DNA of 64,000 nucleotides from Rheinheimera sp. MMS21-TC3 (lineage in GTDB: Bacteria; Pseudomonadota; Gammaproteobacteria; Enterobacterales; Alteromonadaceae), in the NCBI RefSeq assembly GCF_032229285.1, contig NZ_CP135084.1:1612001-1676000 (forward strand). Reading direction: 5' to 3'. The position numbers and the translations under genes are program-made. This document shows positions 46,661-56,360 of this stretch, in pieces; within the stretch, counting starts at the first letter, position 1, and every line of letters begins with the position of its first letter. The notes below the pieces were generated by a model. That model was not told where the DNA came from. It saw nothing but the letters and a program-made list of their open reading frames with translations, and made no database searches.

Positions 46661-48079
46661 ATGTCAGCACGACAATCCATGCATGGAATGTGGACTAGCC
46701 GTCTAGCATTTATATTGGCTGCAACCGGCGCAGCTGTTGGTTTAGGGAATATTTGGAAGTTTCCTTACATCATGGGACAAAATGGTGGTGGTGCCTTTGT
46801 CTTAGTCTACTTACTCTGTATCTTGCTGATTGGTATACCAGTAATGATGTCCGAGGTAATGATTGGTCGACGTGGTCGACAAAGTCCAGGCTTATCTGTT
46901 AAATCTTTAGCAATAGAGGCTGGTGCAAGTACTCGTTGGCAAATTGCTGGCTGGAGCGGTTTAGTCGCCAGTTATTTTATTTTATCTTTTTATGCTGTTA
47001 TTGCTGGCTGGGCCTTGTCTTATACCTTTAAAACTGCAAGTGGTTTATTTACTGGTGCAACAGCTGCAGATACTGGGCAAGCCTTTAGCCAATTAAAGGC
47101 AGATCCTATTAGTTTAATGACATGGTCGGCCATAGTGTTAGGTGTTACCGTCTTTGTGGTGGGTAAGGGCGTTCATAAGGGGTTAGAAAAAGCCGTTAAC
47201 TACTTAATGCCAACATTATTTGTTTTATTAATAGTGATGGCGATTTATGCCGGTATTAACGGTGCTTTTTATCAAGCCTTAGATTTTGTTTTTACCCCTG
47301 ATTTTTCTAAATTATCTGTTAATGGTATTTTGTTAGCCTTAGGTCATGCCTTTTTTAGCTTAAGCTTAGCTTCAGGTGCCATGATGATTTATGGTGCTTA
47401 TTTACCCGACAATATCTCTATTGGCAAAACCACTTTATGGATTGCCTTAGCTGATACTTCTGTTGCGCTATTAGCGGGTATGGCAATTTATCCTTTAGTG
47501 TTTGAATATGGCTTGCAGCCGACAGAAGGTCCTGGACTGATATTTGTAACTTTACCAATAGCTTTTGGTGGTATGCCATTCGGTACTTTTTTTGGCACTA
47601 TATTTTTTGTCATGTTGGTTTTTGCTGCGTTTACTTCAACTATTGCCATGATCGAGTCTACAGTTGCGTGGTTGGTTGAATCTAAAGGATTAAGTCGTTG
47701 GCAAGCTTCTATTGGAAGTGGAATTTCATTATGGCTAGTTGGCTTACTTACTGTATTTTCTTTTTCCGCTGCACCTTGGGCTAGTTTTGAGCTCGATATT
47801 ATGGGCAAAAAGATAAGTAATTACTTTGAAGCTGTTGACTATTTAACCTCAGCAATAATGTTGCCACTTGGCGGTTTGGTTATAGCCTTATTTGCTGGTT
47901 GGATTATAAAGCAACAAGTATCAAAGCAAGAGTTGCAGACTACCACACTGAGTTATAGATTATGGCGTTTCTCAATTCGCTGGTTTACCCCTATAGCAAT
48001 TATAGTGGTGTTTTTTAATTTAATAGGGGTGCTGGATCCTGTGCTGGCATTTATGGGGTTTAGTGGAGCTATCAAATGA
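46661..48079 (+). CDS. Sodium-dependent neurotransmitter-symporter family transporter
   Basis: A 472-residue membrane protein of the NSS/SLC6 family with about 11 helices. Helix 1 has the unwound sodium/substrate site AAVGLGNIWKFPYIMGQNGGGAF. The frame extends to 46619 inside the prc terminator, so I use ATG 46661, with AAAGG upstream. Bacterial members import amino acids (LeuT, TnaT, MhsT types) with sodium. The exact amino acid is not predictable. It overlaps the NhaC gene by 4 bases. Confidence 0.9.
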   Translation: MSARQSMHGMWTSRLAFILAATGAAVGLGNIWKFPYIMGQNGGGAFVLVYLLCILLIGIPVMMSEVMIGRRGRQSPGLSVKSLAIEAGASTRWQIAGWSGLVASYFILSFYAVIAGWALSYTFKTASGLFTGATAADTGQAFSQLKADPISLMTWSAIVLGVTVFVVGKGVHKGLEKAVNYLMPTLFVLLIVMAIYAGINGAFYQALDFVFTPDFSKLSVNGILLALGHAFFSLSLASGAMMIYGAYLPDNISIGKTTLWIALADTSVALLAGMAIYPLVFEYGLQPTEGPGLIFVTLPIAFGGMPFGTFFGTIFFVMLVFAAFTSTIAMIESTVAWLVESKGLSRWQASIGSGISLWLVGLLTVFSFSAAPWASFELDIMGKKISNYFEAVDYLTSAIMLPLGGLVIALFAGWIIKQQVSKQELQTTTLSYRLWRFSIRWFTPIAIIVVFFNLIGVLDPVLAFMGFSGAIK

Positions 48080-49551
48080 CAACAGCTAAATATAAAGAAG
48101 CCAGTTTTTTTGATGCTTCATTACCATTAATAGTATTAATTATCTTGTTATCGCTGTCGGTATATTTATTTGGTGATAACTCGTCCAGTGGACCAAATCA
48201 AATGGCACTATTTGTCGCTACTGCGGCAGCTGTGTTGGTTGGTTTAAAAAATGGCTACCATTGGTCAGTCATCGAAAAGGCAATGGTTAAAGGTATTTCT
48301 TTATCCTTAGGGGCGGTATTAATTCTACTATCAGTTGGCGCCTTAATCGGCACCTGGATGCTGTCAGGTACAGTGCCAACCTTAATTTATTATGGCTTAC
48401 AGTTAATTAGCCCTAGTTGGTTTTATGCGGCAAGTTGTTTGTTATGCGCTATTGTAGCTTTAAGTATAGGTAGCTCTTGGACAACCGCTGCTACTATAGG
48501 TGTAGCCTTAATCGGTGTGGCGAGTGGCTTAGGTTTATCTGCAGCTATTACCGCTGGTGCTATAGTCTCTGGTGCCTATTTTGGTGATAAAATTTCGCCA
48601 TTAAGCGAAACGACAAATTTAGCACCTGCAGTGGCAGGAGCTGATTTATTTGAGCATATTCGCCACATGTTATGGACAACAGTACCTAGTATAGTTTTAG
48701 CGTTAATCTTATTCACTATTATTGGTTTTAATGCTGATCCGCAAACCAATATAGACCGAATTGAAGAAATTCGCTCGGCATTAAATGCTAACTTTGAAAT
48801 AGGCCTAGTACAGCTAGTGCCATTATTTATTTTATTGGCTATGGCCATTAAAAAGGTACCCGCTTTTCCAACTGTGTTTATTGGCGCCATCTTAGGTGCA
48901 GTTTGGGCCTTACTATTTCAACAGCAACTACTGTTAAGTATGATAGATACTAACATGCCTGTAGTTTTAGCTATTATTAAGTATATTTGGTCTACCTTTT
49001 TTGCTGGATTTAGTATTACAACTGATGATCTTGAGATAAATAAACTACTAAGTGGCGGCGGTATGGCTGGAATGCTTAATACGGTATGGTTAGTGTTTAG
49101 CGCTATGATGTTTGGCGCCACTATAGAAAAAATTGGTTTACTGCGTAAGTTTGTATCTTCAATTTTATATTTTGCTAAAAGTACCGGCTCATTAATTACC
49201 AGTACTATTGCAACCTGTTTTGTGACTAACGTACTAACGGCTGATCAGTATATGTCGATAGTTATGCCCGGTAGAATGTTTAAAGAAGAGTATGAACGAC
49301 GGAATTTAGCGCCGGTCAACTTATCTCGTACTCTTGAAGACGGCGGTACTATAACTAGCCCATTAATACCTTGGAATACTTGTGGAGCCTATATGCATAG
49401 TGTGTTGAAAGTTAGCCCATTAGACTATGTGTTTTATGCCTTTTTCAACTTAATTAATCCAGTATTAGCCATAATTTATGCCTATTTAGGTATTAAAATA
49501 TTACGCTTAACCCCACCCGAAAGTGTGCAAAATACTGTAATCGCAAAATAA
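48076..49551 (+). CDS. nhaC: NhaC-family sodium/proton antiporter
   Basis: A 491-residue membrane protein with about 11-12 helices. GSSWTTAATIGVALIG, GAIVSGAYFGDKISPLSETTNLAPA and EDGGTITSPLIPWNTCGAYM are the signatures of the NhaC group. Some relatives exchange malate/lactate (MleN). It is translationally coupled to the NSS symporter, so it may return the sodium taken up with the amino acid. A terminator follows. Confidence 0.9.
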   Translation: MTTAKYKEASFFDASLPLIVLIILLSLSVYLFGDNSSSGPNQMALFVATAAAVLVGLKNGYHWSVIEKAMVKGISLSLGAVLILLSVGALIGTWMLSGTVPTLIYYGLQLISPSWFYAASCLLCAIVALSIGSSWTTAATIGVALIGVASGLGLSAAITAGAIVSGAYFGDKISPLSETTNLAPAVAGADLFEHIRHMLWTTVPSIVLALILFTIIGFNADPQTNIDRIEEIRSALNANFEIGLVQLVPLFILLAMAIKKVPAFPTVFIGAILGAVWALLFQQQLLLSMIDTNMPVVLAIIKYIWSTFFAGFSITTDDLEINKLLSGGGMAGMLNTVWLVFSAMMFGATIEKIGLLRKFVSSILYFAKSTGSLITSTIATCFVTNVLTADQYMSIVMPGRMFKEEYERRNLAPVNLSRTLEDGGTITSPLIPWNTCGAYMHSVLKVSPLDYVFYAFFNLINPVLAIIYAYLGIKILRLTPPESVQNTVIAK

Positions 49552-49557
49552 TATTTT

Positions 49558-49583
49558 AAAGCCTGATTTTTCAGGCTTTTTTA
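49558..49583 (+). terminator. Terminator after the NSS-nhaC operon
   Basis: AAAGCCTGA, TTTT, TCAGGCTTTTTTAG, 7 bases after the nhaC stop. Confidence 0.87.
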
Positions 49584-49618
49584 GCTTTATTCTCCGACAA
49601 ACCAGTTAGGAATTAATA

Positions 49619-52207
49619 ATGACCTCTGCTACTGATACACGCTTAGTTAAATATCGTACTGACTATAAGTCACCTGATTATACTATTAGTCATGTTGATT
49701 TACGTTTTGTACTTAACCCAACAGCAACACAGGTAACTAGTGTGATGAAGGTCGCTAAGCTTCGCCCAGGTCAACCTTTAATTTTAGATGGTCTGAAACT
49801 TGAATTAGTGTCGGTAGCAGTAGATGATCGCGAATTAATCGCTAGCGATTATCAGCAAACTGAAACCAGTTTAATTTTGCCAGAGCTTGCTGATCATGCG
49901 CAGTTGACTATTGTTACTGAAATTTCTCCGCAAGATAACACAGCATTAGAAGGCTTATACTTAGCCGATAACACTTTTTGTACTCAATGCGAAGCCGAAG
50001 GGTTCAGGCGCATTACTTACTTTTTAGATAGGCCAGACGTGCTGGCTATTTATAGCACTACTATTATTGCTGATGCTGCTGCCTATCCGCATTTATTATC
50101 AAATGGTAATAAAGTAGCTGATTCAACTGATGGCAAAGGAATACGCACGGTAACCTGGCAAGATCCTTTCCCTAAGCCTAGCTATCTGTTTGCTTTAGTC
50201 GCAGGTGATTTCGATTTATTGCAAGATAATTTCACTACTCAATCTGGCCGTAAAGTGAGTTTAGAGCTTTATGTCGATAAAGGTGCTGTTAATCGCGCTG
50301 TTTTTGCGCTACAGGCGCTTAAGCGGGCTATGCGGTGGGATGAACAAAGGTTTAACTTAGAATATGATTTAGATGTTTATATGGTTGTTGCTGTCGACTT
50401 TTTTAATATGGGGGCTATGGAAAACAAAGGCTTAAATGTATTTAATAGTAAATATATCTTAGCAGATGCCGCTACAGCAACAGATAAAGATTTTTATAAT
50501 ATAGAATCTATTATTGGTCATGAATATTTTCATAACTGGACCGGCAATAGAGTGACTTGCCGAGATTGGTTTCAATTAAGCCTAAAAGAAGGCTTAACAG
50601 TGTTTCGTGATCAAGAGTTTAGTGCCGAAATGGCATCAGCTACTTTAACTAGAATAGAAGCTATTAAAGTAATACGAACTGCGCAGTTTGCTGAAGATGC
50701 CAGTCCAATGTCGCATCCTATTCGGCCAGATCATGTAGCAGAAATGAATAACTTTTACACCGTAACAGTGTATGACAAAGGCGCTGAAGTTATTCGTATG
50801 TTACAGACGCTAGTAGGTAAAGACGCTTTTGCTGCTGGTTTAGGCTTATATTTACAGCGTCATGATGGACAAGCCGTAACTTGTGATGATTTTATTCAAG
50901 CAATGCAAGATGCAACGGCTGTTGATTTACAGCAGTTTCGATTATGGTACAGCCAGTCAGGTACAGCAGAGTTAACTGCCAGCCATCAGTACGATCTAGT
51001 AACAAAACAGCTAACGCTATGTTTAACACAACACACAGCGCCTACGGCTGATCAAGCTCAAAAGCAGCCACTAGCGATCCCAGTTGCTATTGAATTATTG
51101 TTTGCTAAAGGCCAGCAAAGCAAAGAGCATTTATTAGTATTAACCGAAAAGCAGCAAGACTTTGTCTTTAATAATGTCGCTATGCCACAGGCTATTGTAT
51201 GGTTAGCGCACTTTTCTGCACCGGTAAAATTATTAGTAAACTATAGTGATACAGAGTTATTACACATAGTGGAGTATGCAGAAGATGGCGTGGCACGCTG
51301 GGATGCTATGCAACAGTTCTGGGCTAAGCTGGTAGCGTGTCATTTAGATAGCCCCAATATCGAGGTAGTTATACCACCGGCTGTAATTGAGTTACTAACT
51401 AACCTATTAACCAAAGAACAAACAGATGCGGCGTTAACTGCTGAATTGTTAACACTGCCTGACTTTGATACTGTGGCGGAGCAATATCAAAATATAGCAG
51501 TGACACAGATTTTAGTTATATTACGCCAATTAAAATTACAGTTAGCACAAGCTTTAGCCAAGCCGTTATTGCAGTGTTATAACGCATTAATTTTAAAGCC
51601 TTATCAGTATGAACAAAGTTCGGTTGCTGCCAGAAGTTTACGCAATCGTTGTTTATATTACTTAGCAGAATTAGAGCATTCTACTAGTTTAATCCAGCAA
51701 CATATTGCTCAAGCCGATAATATGACTGATACCTTGGCAGCATTAGTAGCAAGCCAGCAAGCTGAATTAACTGAGTTTTCAACTTTAATCTCACACTTTG
51801 CTCAACAATGGCAAAGTGAAGCTCATGCGATGGATAAATGTTTCTCATTAGTGGCAACAGATCCAACAGAGCAAGTGTTTTCAGGCATAGAAAACATGCT
51901 ACAACATCCATTATTTAGTTGGAAAAATCCAAATAGGGTTAGAGCTATATTTTCAGCTTTTAGTATGCGTAATCCAGAACAGTTTCATCGCCACGATGGT
52001 AAAGGCTATCAGTTATTAACTAAGGCGGTTGAAAAAATGGATTTATTAAACCCGCAAATCTCTGCTCGATTAGTGACACCTTTATTGAGTTGGCGTCGTT
52101 ATGACTCGGTGCGACAGCAGGCTATGAAGTCTTGTTTAGACCATTTACTTAATTTACCAAGCCTAAGCAATGATTTGTATGAAAAAGTAAGTAAAAGTAT
52201 AGGGTAA
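49619..52207 (+). CDS. pepN: Aminopeptidase N
   Basis: An 862-residue M1 metallopeptidase. The substrate motif MGAMENKG is followed by the zinc site HEYFHNW and the third ligand Glu in LKEGLTVF. Length and the helical C-terminal domain match the E. coli PepN type, a cytoplasmic broad-specificity aminopeptidase that finishes peptide breakdown. ATG lies 8 bases after AGGAAT. Its stop overlaps the DUF2835 start by one base. Confidence 0.96.
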   Translation: MTSATDTRLVKYRTDYKSPDYTISHVDLRFVLNPTATQVTSVMKVAKLRPGQPLILDGLKLELVSVAVDDRELIASDYQQTETSLILPELADHAQLTIVTEISPQDNTALEGLYLADNTFCTQCEAEGFRRITYFLDRPDVLAIYSTTIIADAAAYPHLLSNGNKVADSTDGKGIRTVTWQDPFPKPSYLFALVAGDFDLLQDNFTTQSGRKVSLELYVDKGAVNRAVFALQALKRAMRWDEQRFNLEYDLDVYMVVAVDFFNMGAMENKGLNVFNSKYILADAATATDKDFYNIESIIGHEYFHNWTGNRVTCRDWFQLSLKEGLTVFRDQEFSAEMASATLTRIEAIKVIRTAQFAEDASPMSHPIRPDHVAEMNNFYTVTVYDKGAEVIRMLQTLVGKDAFAAGLGLYLQRHDGQAVTCDDFIQAMQDATAVDLQQFRLWYSQSGTAELTASHQYDLVTKQLTLCLTQHTAPTADQAQKQPLAIPVAIELLFAKGQQSKEHLLVLTEKQQDFVFNNVAMPQAIVWLAHFSAPVKLLVNYSDTELLHIVEYAEDGVARWDAMQQFWAKLVACHLDSPNIEVVIPPAVIELLTNLLTKEQTDAALTAELLTLPDFDTVAEQYQNIAVTQILVILRQLKLQLAQALAKPLLQCYNALILKPYQYEQSSVAARSLRNRCLYYLAELEHSTSLIQQHIAQADNMTDTLAALVASQQAELTEFSTLISHFAQQWQSEAHAMDKCFSLVATDPTEQVFSGIENMLQHPLFSWKNPNRVRAIFSAFSMRNPEQFHRHDGKGYQLLTKAVEKMDLLNPQISARLVTPLLSWRRYDSVRQQAMKSCLDHLLNLPSLSNDLYEKVSKSIG

Positions 52208-52428
52208 TGCAGCAGTATTTCTTTAATATTAGGGTGACAACTGAGCAGTGTCAGCGTTTTTACCGTGGCGAAACCCATTCATTACTGGTTACTGATGATA
52301 ACGGTAAAAACATCCAATTGCTGTTTAAACACTTTAGGCCCTATATTGATCAGTTAGGAATACGTGGCCGGTTTAGATTAACTTTGACAGACGAAGCAAC
52401 TTTTGTTGCATTAGAAAAAATTAATTAG
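52207..52428 (+). CDS. DUF2835 small protein
   Basis: A 73-residue protein. The segment LLFKHFRPYIDQLGIRGRFRLTL is typical of DUF2835, which is often found directly after pepN in Alteromonadales and Pseudomonas. The start overlaps the pepN stop (TAATG). No function is known. Confidence 0.8.
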   Translation: MQQYFFNIRVTTEQCQRFYRGETHSLLVTDDNGKNIQLLFKHFRPYIDQLGIRGRFRLTLTDEATFVALEKIN

Positions 52429-52749
52429 AGTCTTTACTTTAAACGCTGTATGAAAACTAAAACTTGCAGTTTTCTACTGTATGACCTTTAATTTCATTAG
52501 CTTAGCAAACATTAAAATTTGAAAATTTACTTAGATCAAACCTAACTAGATGTAGATGTGTCCAATTAATCAGCAGTAATAGTAAAAAATGGCTATAAAT
52601 CAACAGATTTAGCTGATATCAGGCCTTGCCTGATGACGAAAATGATGCAATGATTTTACTAACAGGACTGAGATCCGATCAGTTAATAGTGAACTCATAA
52701 TTATAATTGCACTAAATTTATCCTGCAGGGACAGGGGGGAGATTACAAC
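52429..52749. other. Intergenic control region of the DUF1302 gene cluster
   Basis: About 320 bases, AT-rich, no gene. It contains one perfect short hairpin, ATCAGGC, CTT, GCCTGAT, at 52618-52634, without a T-tract. A very strong ribosome binding site (GGGGGGAGA) lies just before the ATG at 52750. The promoter is probably here but I could not fix its position. Confidence 0.5.
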
Positions 52750-54903
52750 ATGAATATAAGGCCAAAAACCTTTGCTAAGAAACCCTTAGCGCTTGGTGTC
52801 GCCTCAGCGCTGTTTGCCTTGTCAATGGTACCAGCGCAAGCGGCAAGTTGGAACTTCGGTGACGTTAATGTAACGTTTGACTCTACCTTCTCTTATGGTG
52901 GCAGCTGGCGTACAGAAAATCGTGATTTAGACACCATAAGTAAAGTAAACCATCCAGCGAACAATTTTAACTGGTCACAATACGGTTATTATATTGATGG
53001 TAACGGTAGCCCTAACTTTAATTCAGTTTATGCCAGCTCACAGCTTTGGGATTTTCCAGGTAGTTATTCCAGTAATGGTGATGCTGGTAATTTAAACTAT
53101 GACCGTGGTGATATGTTTAGTAGCTTGCTAAAAGGCTCGCACGATTTGTCAATTACAGCTGGCAACTTCGGTTTTTTTAGCCGCTTTATGTATTTTTATG
53201 ATTTTGCTACTATGGATCAGAAGGGCGCTTATACTAACCCTTTATCTGGCAATAGTGTCGATCCTTGTGCTGATAGCGAATCACGTCAATTAGCTTGCCG
53301 TGATCTTAGGTTATTAGATGCTTATGTTTATGGTAACTTCAGCTTTAATGATGGCCAAAACCCAGTCACGGTTAAATTAGGTCAGCAAGTATTAAGCTGG
53401 GGTGAAAGTACTTTAATTCAGCACGGTATAAATATAACGCCAATAGATGTCGGTGTGGCGCGTGCGCCTGGAGCTGAATTAAAAGAAGCTTATATTCCTG
53501 TTGGTATGGTGACCCTTAATATTGGTTTAACTGATAACTTATCAACAGAGTTGTTTTATCAATATGAATGGGAAAATAGCTATTTACCTGTACCTGGAAG
53601 TTACTTCTCTACTAATGACTTTGCCGGCAAAGGTGGTTATAACCAAAACGTACAGTTAGGTTTTACTAGTAATCCAGATATAGACCTGCCATTTTTAGTC
53701 AGTGAAATGAACATGCTGTCATCCTTGGCACCTGGTTTATTAAATGTTTTGACTAGCCCAACAGCAACTGCTGCCCAAAAAGCCAATGCGCTAAGCTTAG
53801 CCATAGCTTATCCAACTAAAGTAACCTTAAGACCTAAAGGCGCTGATGGTGAAATTAAACCAAAAGATGGTGGCCAATACGGGATTAAGTTTGAATATTT
53901 CTCACCCGATTTAAATGACACTGAATTTGCTTTTTACTATATGAACTACCATAGTCGGGTGCCGGTAATATCTGGTATTGCTGCGGATTTTGGCGTAGGT
54001 GTTATTCAATCTTTACAATACTTAGCTGCTAATCAAGGACAAATAACTAGTGACAATATTCATCAGTTAGCCATGTTCTCTAAAGCTAAAGTTGAATATC
54101 CTGAAGATATCAAACTTTATGGTTTTAGCTTTAATACGGCAATAGGTGAGACCTCTGTTGCAGGTGAATTGGCTTATCGTCAAGATGAACCCTTACAAAT
54201 TGATGACGTAGAAATTTTATATGCAGGTATGCCAGAGCAGCTTGCTAATGCTGGTTTGCGTCCTGACTTTGATGGTATATCACAAATAGGCCGTTCAAGT
54301 TACAGCCCAAGCAAAGTAGCGCCAGGCCAAGCAGCCCAAGGTTTTATTTTATCAGATACTATTCAAGCTCAAATGACATTTACTCATTTGTTTGGGCCTG
54401 CATTAGGGTCTGATAATATGGTAATGCTTGCTGAGATTGGCGGTATTCGCATTCAAGATATGCCATCTTATGATGAGTTGCGTTTAAATGGGCCAGGCAC
54501 AGATCGCAGTGGTGGACCTTTGTTAGGCCTAGACGGTCAAGGTAACTTAATTAATAAAGACGGCTTACACACAGGTTTATCCGATGGTGCAGAAACGAAT
54601 CCTTTCCCTACCGCTTCGGCTTGGGGATATCGTATCTTAGCTAAAATGGATTATAACAACGTATTTTCCGGTATTAACTTATCGCAACGTATGGTGTTTT
54701 CACATGACGTAAATGGCACTACGCCAGATCCATTATTTATGTTTGTTGAAGATCGTAAATCATTAGCCTATGCGGTAAGTTTTGATTACTTAAACAAATG
54801 GTCTGGTGAATTATCTTATAACGTTTTTTGGGGCGGAAAAGGTACAACGAATAACGTAGCAGACCGCGATTTTATCTCTTTTAACATTAAATACTCTATT
54901 TAA
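52750..54903 (+). CDS. DUF1302 outer-membrane protein
   Basis: A 717-residue protein with a long signal peptide (1-31, cut after AQA). The mature part alternates aromatic and polar residues as in a beta barrel, from SWNFGDVNVTFDSTFSYGGSWR to the final strand FISFNIKYSI. The conserved LGQQVLSWGEST is the mark of DUF1302. It ends in Ile rather than the usual Phe. In many proteobacteria it stands next to DUF1329, a YCF48-like protein and an RND permease, exactly as here, and the set is thought to handle hydrophobic molecules. Substrate unknown. Confidence 0.88.
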   Translation: MNIRPKTFAKKPLALGVASALFALSMVPAQAASWNFGDVNVTFDSTFSYGGSWRTENRDLDTISKVNHPANNFNWSQYGYYIDGNGSPNFNSVYASSQLWDFPGSYSSNGDAGNLNYDRGDMFSSLLKGSHDLSITAGNFGFFSRFMYFYDFATMDQKGAYTNPLSGNSVDPCADSESRQLACRDLRLLDAYVYGNFSFNDGQNPVTVKLGQQVLSWGESTLIQHGINITPIDVGVARAPGAELKEAYIPVGMVTLNIGLTDNLSTELFYQYEWENSYLPVPGSYFSTNDFAGKGGYNQNVQLGFTSNPDIDLPFLVSEMNMLSSLAPGLLNVLTSPTATAAQKANALSLAIAYPTKVTLRPKGADGEIKPKDGGQYGIKFEYFSPDLNDTEFAFYYMNYHSRVPVISGIAADFGVGVIQSLQYLAANQGQITSDNIHQLAMFSKAKVEYPEDIKLYGFSFNTAIGETSVAGELAYRQDEPLQIDDVEILYAGMPEQLANAGLRPDFDGISQIGRSSYSPSKVAPGQAAQGFILSDTIQAQMTFTHLFGPALGSDNMVMLAEIGGIRIQDMPSYDELRLNGPGTDRSGGPLLGLDGQGNLINKDGLHTGLSDGAETNPFPTASAWGYRILAKMDYNNVFSGINLSQRMVFSHDVNGTTPDPLFMFVEDRKSLAYAVSFDYLNKWSGELSYNVFWGGKGTTNNVADRDFISFNIKYSI

Positions 54904-54916
54904 GGGACGAGCAGAC

Positions 54917-56281
54917 ATGATGAAAAAACTCACCCTATTATCTTCGGCAATTGCGCTGGTAATAAGTTGTGGCGCAGGGGCTAAAATAAGCCAAGAACAA
55001 GTGGCAAGATTAGGTAACGATTTAACGCCATTAGGCGCTGAAAAAGCAGCTAATGCAGATGGTTCAATTCCAGCTTGGAATGGCGGTATTTTACAAGCAC
55101 CGGCAGGTTATTCACCAGGTGATCATCATCCAGATCCATTTGCTGATGATAAAGTACTATTTACTATAGATAGTTCTAACCTTGATCAACATCGAAAGTT
55201 TTTAAGCCCAGGCCAGATTAAGTTATTTGAAATCTATCCTGAAACTTACAAAATGCATATTTATCAATCACGCCGTACGGCCTCTTTTCCGCAATATGTT
55301 TATGATGCGACCAAACAGATTGCGACTAAAGCTGAATTGGTAGAAGGTGGTAATGGTATTATCAACGCTGCTATTGGTATTCCATTTCCTATTCCAGAAA
55401 ATGGTTTAGAAGTAATCTGGAACCATTTACTCCGTTTTCGTGGTGTAGCCGCTTCACGAAATGGTGGTCAAGCAGCACCAACAGCGTCAGGCGCTTATAC
55501 CATTATCGGCTTTGATGAACAGATTATGTTCAAATACTCTGATCCTGCAGCTACGCCGGAGGCATTAACTGCAGAAAATATTCTGTTTCGTTTTAAACAA
55601 AGTGTAACATCGCCGGCACGTTTAGCCGGTACAGCACTATTGGTTCATGAAACTATGGATCAAGTTAAAACACCTCGCCAAGCTTGGACTTATAATACTG
55701 GTCAGCGTAGAGTACGCCGTGCACCTAACGTGGCTTATGATGCGCCAGGTACAGCTTCTGACGGTTTAAGAACGACTGATGATTTTGATATGTTTAATGG
55801 CTCGCCAGATCGTTACAACTGGACCTTAGTAGGTAAACAGGAACTCTATATTCCATACAACAGCTACAAGCTACATAGTAATAACCTTAAATACGCAGAT
55901 ATTTTAATGCCGGGTCATATTAATCCTGAACCAGTGCGTTGGGAAAAACACCGCGTTTGGGTAGTTGAAGCCTTGTTAAAAGATAATATGCGTCATGTGT
56001 ATGGCAAGCGAGTTTTCTATATTGACGAAGATAGCTGGCAAATCCATGTTGCAGACTTGTATGACAACCGTGCAGAAATGTACCGAGTCGCCTTTGCCCA
56101 TGGTCTTAACTATTATGAAGTGCCTACACAGTGGAGTACTTTAGAAGTTTATCATGATCTTAACTCTCGTCGTTATATTGCGATTGGCTTAGATAATGAA
56201 GACAGAATGTATAACTTTTCTGAACAGTTAACTGATGCCGACTTTACGCCAGCAGCGTTACGTCGTGCAGGTACGCGTTAA
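54917..56281 (+). CDS. DUF1329 periplasmic protein
   Basis: A 454-residue protein with a signal peptide (1-22). Typical DUF1329 stretches are LTPLGAEKAANADGSIPAWNGG near the start and YVPYNSYKLH-like, RHVYGKRVFYIDEDSWQ and DLYDNR later. The fold is related to LolB-like outer-membrane lipoprotein receptors (family knowledge). It follows the DUF1302 gene after 13 bases and is closed by a hairpin with a short T-tract, so YCF48-RND may be read less strongly. Confidence 0.88.
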   Translation: MMKKLTLLSSAIALVISCGAGAKISQEQVARLGNDLTPLGAEKAANADGSIPAWNGGILQAPAGYSPGDHHPDPFADDKVLFTIDSSNLDQHRKFLSPGQIKLFEIYPETYKMHIYQSRRTASFPQYVYDATKQIATKAELVEGGNGIINAAIGIPFPIPENGLEVIWNHLLRFRGVAASRNGGQAAPTASGAYTIIGFDEQIMFKYSDPAATPEALTAENILFRFKQSVTSPARLAGTALLVHETMDQVKTPRQAWTYNTGQRRVRRAPNVAYDAPGTASDGLRTTDDFDMFNGSPDRYNWTLVGKQELYIPYNSYKLHSNNLKYADILMPGHINPEPVRWEKHRVWVVEALLKDNMRHVYGKRVFYIDEDSWQIHVADLYDNRAEMYRVAFAHGLNYYEVPTQWSTLEVYHDLNSRRYIAIGLDNEDRMYNFSEQLTDADFTPAALRRAGTR

Positions 56282-56299
56282 CAGTTAAGTTATTTAATG

Positions 56300-56330
56300 A
56301 CGGTTGGCATAATGCCAACCGTTTTTATTT
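56300..56330 (+). terminator. Terminator between DUF1329 and YCF48 genes
   Basis: ACGGTTGGC, ATAAT, GCCAACCGT followed by TTTTTATTT. It lies inside the cluster and may reduce expression of the two downstream genes. Confidence 0.8.
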
Positions 56331-56360
56331 ATAAATTTCTATAGAGTAATTACTAAAAAT

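Noticed and set aside
52618..52634. Perfect short hairpin before the DUF1302 gene as terminator of pepN-DUF2835
   Set aside because: The loop is only three bases, no T-tract follows and it lies about 190 bases from the DUF2835 stop; mentioned only as a structure.
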